DNA of 64,000 nucleotides from positions 1-64,000 of the forward strand of contig SNVD02000508.1 of NCBI GenBank assembly GCA_013180625.2. Direction: 5' to 3'. The position numbers were made by a program, and so were the translations under genes. The notes beneath the pieces were generated by a model, which worked only from the letters and a program-made list of their open reading frames with translations, did not search any database and was not told the DNA's origin. The DNA comes from Boswellia sacra (Eukaryota > Streptophyta > Magnoliopsida > Sapindales > Burseraceae). This document shows, in pieces, positions 57,011 to 64,000 of this stretch. Numbering within the stretch: the stretch's first letter is position 1; every line of letters begins with the position of its first letter.

Positions 57011-57781
57011 ATGACCGACAATCAAGTGGAAAGGTTCACAGATGAAGGGGACAATCATTCCCAATAAAATGACCAAAACCAACCAAGAACCCTCGAAGAT
57101 TACATGAATCCGGTAAGGACTAGTACACCATCTTGTGTAGTTTCTCCTTTTGATACAATCCATTTCAATTTCAAACTGAGTTACGTTCAACTTTTACCCA
57201 CCTTTCATGGCCTTGATATGGAGAACCCATGTTCACATTTAAAAAATTTTGAAGAGGTGTGTAACTCCTACAGTGACCCAAATTGTCGTATAAACACCAT
57301 TAGATTAAAGCTTTTCCTTTTTCTTTAAAAGATAAAGCTATGCTACAAAATTTGAGGTCAAGTTCCATCAGATCATGGGATGAGATGAAACAATAATTTT
57401 TGAATTTTTTTTCCTTCCCGTAGAACAAATTCTCTTAAAAGACAAATCACTACTTTCACTCAAAAACAAGGAGAAACCCTTTACCAATGTTGGGATAGGT
57501 ATAAAAAATTACTTAATACCTATCCTCACCATGGTTTTGAAACTTGGAGATTAGTTGCACATTTCTATGAAGGGCTAACACCTTAAGATAGGCAACTAGT
57601 AGAGCTAATGTGTAACGAACAATTTGGAGATAAAGAGCTTGAGGAAGCAATTGACTACCTAGATTCATTAGCAGAAAAAGCCCCAAATTGGGATACTGCT
57701 GGCACTTATGAGGTACCAAGCAAAACCTCACCCCCGACATCCAATAAAGGCATATATAACCTTAGGAAAGACCATCACCTT
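57011..57781 (+). pseudogene. Element H gag, N-terminal part
   Basis: ATG at 57,011 (MTDNQVERFTDEGDNHSQ, then stop). The following frames carry RTLEDYMNPV, LLPTFHGLDMENPCSHLKNFE and NTIRLKLF, then, with frame shifts, gag pieces up to 57,781 (SIRSWDEMKQ, PHHGFETW-like). These are the usual capsid-domain strings of plant Ty3 (Athila/Tat-like) gag. Several stops and shifts occur, and the gene is cut at 57,781 by element C. Confidence 0.8.
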
Positions 57782-58517
57782 TGTTAGTTTTTGCAGTGTA
57801 CGATTAGTTATAACAGATATAACTGAAACAGTTAAGAATAACAAAAGAGAGAATTTTACGTGATTTGATTATCAACCAACTTACAACCACGGGTAATAAG
57901 AGTTACAATCCACTATGCTGTATGTGTTTATACTCGACTTAAGACTCTTTAAAGTAGTAGCAACCCGCTCACTCATTAACCTAATTTATATAAACTTGAT
58001 CACCCTTGATCACAGCCAAAGTCTTTCGTACACTCTTCTGATGTTGCTCTTCGCAGACTCGTCAGACTTAACTACAATGGTTTAGTCAAACATAACCACG
58101 ACAACTGTTACAGAATCATGTAATCACTCAACTCTCTTAAGCTTACACGACTTAATATCTCTCACAAATAAGATCTATGCACATACCCAACGTACGTGAG
58201 TCATGCACAGTCTAAACAAACACAATCATAAAGATTTTATAACAAAGATCATGATAATGAAAGACACTTAAGTGCTCTCAACGTTTTCTGCACAAAACAC
58301 TACTCTCTTGCCTTCCTTTTGAGCCCTGAGTGCTTCCCTTTTATATAGGCTATGTGAACAGCTATATTATTCACATGATCAACAATCCTAATTATCATCA
58401 AAGTCCTGCAAAACTCAAATAGGATTATTAAATAAGTATCAAGCAATATAGGAAGCAAAAAGACATAATCCTAATTAAACTAGAACACTAGAAAGAATAT
58501 CCTAATCTAATAAGGTA
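57782..58517 (-). repeat. 3' LTR of element C, distal part
   Basis: On the minus strand the LTR ends CAAAAACTAACA at 57,782, like the AACTAACA end of element A. A TATA box (CCTATATAAAAGGG, minus) lies near 58,340. The LTR is interrupted at about 58,518 by a solo LTR and continues at 59,955. Confidence 0.75.
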
Positions 58518-59954
58518 TGTGTTTACGCCCAAAATATACCGCGGTTATTGTAGTATACGTTGAGGTGTCGAATCCACAAGGAGGCCTTCGATAAAGAGGT
58601 TTGTAAAACAAAAATATTAAAAAGATAATAAAAATGTAAAATTTAACTTTGAAGTGATTAGTTCTAAAGAAAATTCAGTGTTTAATAATTGGAAACAATC
58701 GATGGTAATTAAGAAGTAAGGCATCGAGAATCACTTATATGTTTTGTAAATCTAATCCCCACTTTGATTTAATAATTATAACTCAATTGAAAGTTTCACA
58801 TCCCAAACAATCAATCGGAAAATATGTATAGTATAGCATAAATGATAAACACATGTATTTGATATGCATAAACTCTTTACAAGTAATATTTACCAACAAC
58901 ATTCATCCTTACAAGTTATCCAAGAGCGACAATATATCATATGACAATATTGTAGTAAAGGACTAACTCATAAAACGAAACTACCAGTAACAATTATAAT
59001 TCAACATGAATCACATAAAGAAAGCATGACTGAATTTATATGAAATTGAGAATTATAATTTCTGGATTAAAAAGAAATCACAAGATGAGAAAGAGTTTAA
59101 CACATAAACAAACATATAATCTTTATAGCCCTTGAGGTAGAATGAAAGTGGAGAAATAGATAAACTACACATACAAGTTCATCTCTAGCCTTATCAAGAG
59201 TTCTAGCCTAACTTACAATTCATTCTTATCATTTCTAAAGAGAAAACACAAGAGAGAATTGTAATATACAATGATAAAATGTGAACTCAAATGATTTTTT
59301 CTCTCCCCCCATTCAATTCCTCAAGTTGTCCTTAAATAGGTGATGAAATGGAACTATTATACCAAACCTCCACCAATTTTTCCACATTGGCGGCCACCAA
59401 ACATTCCACCAACTTGCAGCTGATTTTTGACCACCAAATGGACCGAATTGGGCTTTGTGGAAAACATGAAAGTTGTAGCATTTTGTCTCAGCTTTCCAGG
59501 GCCACCAGATTCATACAATTTGGACAAGTATTCTCTGAGATATGGCCCAAATACTGGACATGGGTCGGGCTGAGAAACAACTACAATTTGGTTTTGTTGT
59601 GTCTCAATTTCGGCCCATCAAATGTTGGATTTGGGCTTTTGATTGTTCTTCAACTTTGTGTAAAATTGAGACATGTTGCTCCAGGTTCAATAATCTCTCC
59701 ATTTTGATCTATAGATTGAGAGTTGTGTCCATTTTATTAAACCTGAAAAAATGATTTCCATTAATCACAATTTAAGGACAACACTTTATTTCAAGATAAA
59801 GACTAAAGAAAATGCAAAAGAAATGAAACAAATGTAAAAGAGGCATAAGCAAAATAATTATGCTAAAATATCATGAAAGCTTTATAATATTGTCCAATTA
59901 GCATTAATTATTTATGCTTAAGAGTGTACTTTCATGCGTTTATGAGTATGATCA
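58518..59954 (-). mobile_element. Solo Ty3-type LTR inside LTR of element C
   Basis: On the minus strand it starts TGATCATACTCATAAACGCA and ends GGCGTAAACACA, about 1.44 kb. The 3' part has GTATACGTTGAGGTGTCGAA (on +), the sort of block seen before the primer site in Ty3 LTRs. No TSD was confirmed, so the edges are approximate. ORFs in it (59,348-59,754) are not genes. Confidence 0.65.
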
Positions 59955-60113
59955 ATAAAAAACTTCTTATTCAACTAGAAAACCAAATCAAGTTATCCTA
60001 TTCTAGTTAAAAAAATCTCCTAATAAAAAATATCCAAATTAATGTTTAATCACAAGATGACAAAAATAAATTATGCATTACATATGCATGCCACGTGTCA
60101 CATGACACTAACA
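59955..60113 (-). repeat. 3' LTR of element C, proximal part
   Basis: The LTR starts (minus) TGTTAGTGTCATGTGACACG at 60,113. Together with 57,782-58,517 it makes about 895 bp, close to the 874 bp of LTR A. Confidence 0.75.
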
Positions 60114-60131
60114 ATCTCTCCCTTTGGCGTC
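60114..60131 (-). other. Polypurine tract of element C
   Basis: On the minus strand GACGCCAAAGGGAGAGAT abuts the LTR start. Confidence 0.8.
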
Positions 60132-60713
60132 TTGTGATGAAAACATGCACATATTTCTGTGAACAAAATCCTACACAGTTAAATGTAAGACAATTGAAAA
60201 TAGAATGTAAACATTTAGTCGAAAATTCACAAAAACAAGAATATCCAACTTTCAGTTATAACACACATAACTGAAATAACATAACCAAAATGTCCAGTAT
60301 CTGTATAGAAACAAATATCAGATACAGAACATCAACAGCTTGTGCTTTCTAGACTGGTCTGTAACAAACTCAAATTAAAAATAAAATCAACTTAATATGC
60401 AACTGTAAAATCAATCATGCAAAACATCACAAATCCAACATGAACTATTACTCCCAATATTAAACCTGCAAAACATCATAATAATAAATTGTATAGCATA
60501 GCAGTTCGACCACAAATCAGTCTCCTGCAAGTTTAACAAAAAAAAAAAAAATTTAAAGTCATTAAAGCACATACGAAAACATAACATCTAACATCCATCT
60601 ACTCGACTCTACTCCATCTTATTTGCATAACAAGTGCCAAAAAAAATAATAAAGTTTCAAAGCACATAGAAGAGAAAGAAAATGTAATGAAATCTGGTGC
60701 AGTTAAGTCTTAT
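60132..60713 (-). other. 3' non-coding spacer of element C
   Basis: AT-rich DNA between the env-like stop and the polypurine tract. No gene is seen. Confidence 0.6.
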
Positions 60714-62320
60714 TCAGTTAAGTCTAGCAGACTTGGGCATAGGCAGTTTTGAGGGGCGCGATATAGTTCTTTTAGCAGTAGTCTTGTAGCGCTTAAGTGT
60801 TGGTTTGGGTGAAGTATTAGCAGAAGTTGATGGGTTAGCTTGCTGAGCACTAGTATCAGTAGAAGTAGCAACAATAACAACTGTCTCACGAATCGCTCTA
60901 GCTTGTCGCTCTGCTATGGTTTCAGTCTTTTGGGAAATGTCCACTAAGGTTTCAGCAGCTTGTTGTGTAACAGAAGGTGATGTAGGTTCTGGTGGCTTGG
61001 GAGATTCAGCTATTAAGTTTGAAGAAGACTCTTCAGCAACTGATTTTGAGTGCTTTTTACTCCTCTTGTTGTCCTTTCTCTTCCTTTTCTTCATTGATGT
61101 TTCACCACTGGATCTGCTCTCAAGCTTCTCTTCCAAACTTTGCAACTTGTCCTTGATAGCTTGATTTTCTTGCACAAGATCAACTAAAGAAGAAGTTATT
61201 AGAGTAAGTTGTTCTATGATAGCTGCCATCTGATCTAGTCTGGAATTTCTTCTCTGTCTAGGCTGTCTCGAGGTCTTTCCTCCCCCTCAAGAACATTTTT
61301 AATCCTTATCATGAAACCTTTCTTGATGGCTCGTAGAATTTCTTTAGCAATCTCATCATTTTCCAATGCAATCTCATTTTGCATCAACAATGCATGAAGC
61401 AAACAAGGCAAAACCAAGAGCTTTTTATGAGATTGATAAGTTGCAATCTGAACAATGTAGTTATACATCCACAATCCAAGATTAATTGGTCGATTTGTTC
61501 CAAGATAGTAAAGAAACTTGGCTCTATCCTTTCTAACTTTATTTTGATGTGTGGATGGAAACCAATTGAATCGAGTGATTTTATGCAACAAACGATGTTT
61601 TTGATCTATGCCATCATGTGGATCCTAATGAACCTTTCTACTTCTATTTAGCTCATATGTGACTGCACTCATATTCAATTCATCGCCAATAGTATACTGA
61701 ATACCAATAAGAATTTCATAAAACAGATTTATGACATTCAGAGAAAATCTAATCAACTTTCCTCTACAATAAACCTTATGATAGTAATAACTCCTAGGAT
61801 CATCAATGCATGGCAAAATATCGGCATAGAATTCTTAAACAAGAGTTTTAACAGAAGGAGTGAGATTGGTTACCATTCTTGTCCAATGCCTTGACTCAAG
61901 CACTTCTCTCAGTTGATAGTCATCAAAATCATCAATTTTAATAGGCCTCTCCATATGAATCTCTCTCTTTGAAGTGTATCACCTAAATCTTGTTTCATTC
62001 TCTCACTTCAAGAACTTGTCGCTTCTAGGATTGACACAATCTCGCACCTCACCAAGTATGACATCATCATCCTCACTCATCGCTGGGTCAACTGCAACTA
62101 GTGGAGTCAAAGTCAAATCTGGTTCCTTAGTGGATGATTGCTCTGGTTCTATCGGAGGCAACTTCTCTAGGTCGATTTTTGGATCATCATGTTGTTCTTG
62201 CTGAACCTGCTGCTCTTGCTGGCTTGTTTCCTCTTTAGTCGAAGAGTCAGATAATGAAGAAGAGCTAGTGGTTTCAGGTTCAGTTGAAGAAGATGGTGTT
62301 GTAGCTTTGTGTTTGGCCAT
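60714..62320 (-). pseudogene. Env-like ORF of Sirevirus element C
   Basis: ATG at 62,320 (MAKHKATTPSSS). The protein starts with a Ser/Thr/Glu/Gln-rich acidic stretch. It continues in one frame to about 61,235 with only in-frame stops (near 62,000, 61,980, 61,838 and 61,627), through EFYADILPCID, LNVINLFYEILIG, YYLGTNRPINLGLWMYNYIV and KKLLVLPCLLHALL. This is the core of the plant retroelement env-like / 'putative plant transposon protein' domain. 61,229-60,714 in the next frame holds a coiled coil (EQLTLITSSLVDLVQENQAI), a Lys-rich patch and a Thr/Pro tail ending SARLN. It lies 3' of pol, as env-like genes do in Sireviruses. Its role is unproven in any plant. No clear signal peptide or transmembrane segment is seen. 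Confidence 0.75.
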
Positions 62321-62718
62321 GATGGTTAAACAGAGAAGAAAGAAGCTTTGCTACGAGTTAGGGTTAATGAGGAGATAAAACTAATATGAGATTTATATAA
62401 TCAAGAAGTAATATCCAAGTGTGATATAACTAGTATAAAATCCCAATCCAATCCAGATTTTAGGAATTTAAATTTGAATGAAATTCGTTTTCCAAAAGGA
62501 TTAAACTTCATGAAAGAGTAAATCTATATATGTCCATTAATTATGATAATTTTTAAAATAATTTTCGAAAATCTTCATTAAATAAGACAATTTGAAATCT
62601 TATAAAATCACCAAAATCTTTCCGCCACTGAAAAATCTTTCCCTCAAAATGACCTTGTTGACTTGGCTCACCTATTGACACATCAACACATAAGAAAATA
62701 AAACAGAGTCAGACATGA
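62321..62718 (-). other. Spacer upstream of env-like ORF
   Basis: AT-rich non-coding DNA that may carry the splice acceptor or promoter for the env-like ORF. Nothing specific was recognised. Confidence 0.45.
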
Positions 62719-63438
62719 AGCACTTGTCAAAAGTTAAACTACACTTAACTGAAAACAATGAAACTTTACATAACTGAAATATCTGAGCTTCATAAAGTCA
62801 TTTTAAAATTAAGCATGCATCAAAACTGATTAAACTCATATTCACATTAATCTTTATCATCTTAATATACAATTCTGTTGAGTGGTCAATATCAGCATGC
62901 TTCTTACACACATAATCATTAATCCCATCAAGAATTATTTTTGTTAAAACTAGTAGCTTTCACGTATGAAATGAGATAGCCCTCTTCCATTAGAGAGGGT
63001 TGCCTCAACATATTTTCTAGATACATTGAAGCTACTCTCTAAGGATAGCTTTCACACATCATAATTGGTAGCCCTCATAAAGCACTTGTCAAAAGTTAAA
63101 CTACACTTAACTGCAAACAATGAAACTTTACATAACTGAAATATCTGAGCTTCATAAAGTCATTTTAAAATTAAGCATGCATCAAAGCTGATTAAACTCA
63201 TATTCACATTAATCTTTATCATCTTAATATACAATTCTGTTGAGTGGTCAATATCAGCATGCTTCTTACACACATAATCATTAATCCCATCAAGAATTAT
63301 TTTTGTTAAAACTAGTAGCTTTCACGTATGAAATGAGATAGCCCTCTTCCATTAGAGTGGGTTGCCTCAACATATTTTCTAGATACATTAAAGCTACTCT
63401 CTAAGGATAGCTTTCACACATCATAATTGGTAGCCCTC
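62719..63438. repeat. 362-bp tandem duplication in pol-env spacer of element C
   Basis: Two head-to-tail copies, 62,719-63,080 and 63,081-63,438, start AGCACTTGTCAAAAGTTAAA and end GGTAGCCCTC. They are nearly identical (a few single-base differences). Confidence 0.95.
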
Positions 63439-63549
63439 TCTAGTTTTGACATTAAATTGCCAATAAAGTTAAACAATTAAAGCAGTTCAATCATGCTTAA
63501 GTTGAAAAATTGACTAATGATGCTGCAGATATAAATAACATAACTAAAC

Positions 63550-64000
63550 ATAGTGTTTATGTAGATAACTGACAAATGCCTATGACTTTTCTCAGTTTTT
63601 TCAAATCTCAATGCATCAAGTGCTTTAGTAAATAAGTTAGCTAGTTGATTATCGGTAGATATATGTTCAATGTGAATTGTTTTGGATTCAACAAGCTCTC
63701 CAATGAAATGATGCCTTATATCAATGTGTTCTTATATCAATGTGTTTAGTTCTAGAATGTTGGACTGGATTTTTTGAGATATTAATCGTGCTAGTGTTAT
63801 CACAAAACAAAGTTATTGAATCTTGATCAATGCCATAGTCACCTATCATTTGTTTCATCCAAAGTAATTGAGTGCAGCAGCTTTTAGCGGCTATATATTT
63901 AGCCTCTATTATGGACAAAGAGATGCTATTTTGCTTCTTGTTATGCCAAGAAACCAGGCTATTGCCTAGGTAAAAGCAACCACCCGAGGTGCTTTTCCTA
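63550..64000 (-). pseudogene. RNase H end of pol, element C (partial)
   Basis: The minus-strand frame enters at the right edge with STSGGCFYLGNSLVSWHNKK, then IIEAKYIAAKSCCTQLLWMK, LFCDNTSTINISKNPVQHSR and TKHIDIR, a clear copia RNase H. A 17-base tandem duplication (TATCAATGTGTTCTTA) at about 63,719-63,752 shifts the frame. The remaining HHFIGELVES and DNQLANLFTKALDALRFE follow to about 63,580. Upstream RT lies outside the window. Confidence 0.88.

Noticed and set aside
59348..59754. ORFs of 119 and 70 residues on +
   Set aside because: They overlap each other inside a solo LTR, with no recognised domain.

Overview
The window looks like nuclear DNA of a flowering plant, probably a eudicot: AT-rich, almost entirely transposable elements, with one intact intron-containing germin-like protein (GLP) gene and two broken copies of it. 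There are no rRNA genes, bacterial operons or CRISPR arrays, and I found no true tRNA gene. The species cannot be named from the sequence alone.

Region 1 (1-20,846) is a nested stack of retroelements. The host is a + strand Ty1/copia element of Sirevirus type (element B: 5' LTR remnant 8,629-9,523, decayed gag-pol, 3' LTR 19,505-20,846). Its 5' LTR was split by a second Sirevirus-like element (A), of which the env-like C-terminus, polypurine tract and 3' LTR lie in the window. A was in turn hit by a minus-strand Ty3-type element (G, 1-2,502) and by a CACTA transposon (P, 3,703-8,301, TSD TGT) carrying exon pieces of two cellular genes: a ZRSR2/U2AF35-related CCCH protein and a WD40 protein. 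B's pol is also interrupted by two solo LTRs; one of them (15,375-17,281) has a perfect 5-bp TSD.

Region 2 (20,847-25,460) is mostly decayed intergenic DNA with two abutting CACTA ends (21,313 and 21,959), a transposase fragment, a 25-bp direct repeat bracketing the block, and microsatellites.

Region 3 (25,460-55,110) is a tandem array of three GLP segments, all minus strand, starting near 25.75, 39.28 and 52.87 kb. Copies 1 and 2 are pseudogenes with unrelated lesions; copy 3 is an intact two-exon gene for a 218-residue secreted cupin and is the only copy with a TATA box at the expected place. The flanks of the copies are homologous, but the spacers were enlarged separately: GLP1-GLP2 by a complete copia element (32,466-38,496, TSD AGTGA) plus MITEs, a SINE and fold-back elements; GLP2-GLP3 by class II elements (a hAT containing a CACTA, two long-TIR elements with 9-10-bp TSDs, a GC-rich-ended hAT, and a further long-TIR element).

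Region 4 (55,110-64,000) holds the 5' end of a + strand Ty3-type element (H: LTR, primer binding site, gag) cut by a minus-strand Sirevirus-like element (C) with an env-like gene, whose LTR contains another solo LTR. C continues past the right edge.

The only gene likely to act for the plant is GLP3, a predicted extracellular metal-binding cupin. The rest is mobile DNA in various states of decay; many of its stop codons look like C-to-T (or G-to-A) changes.
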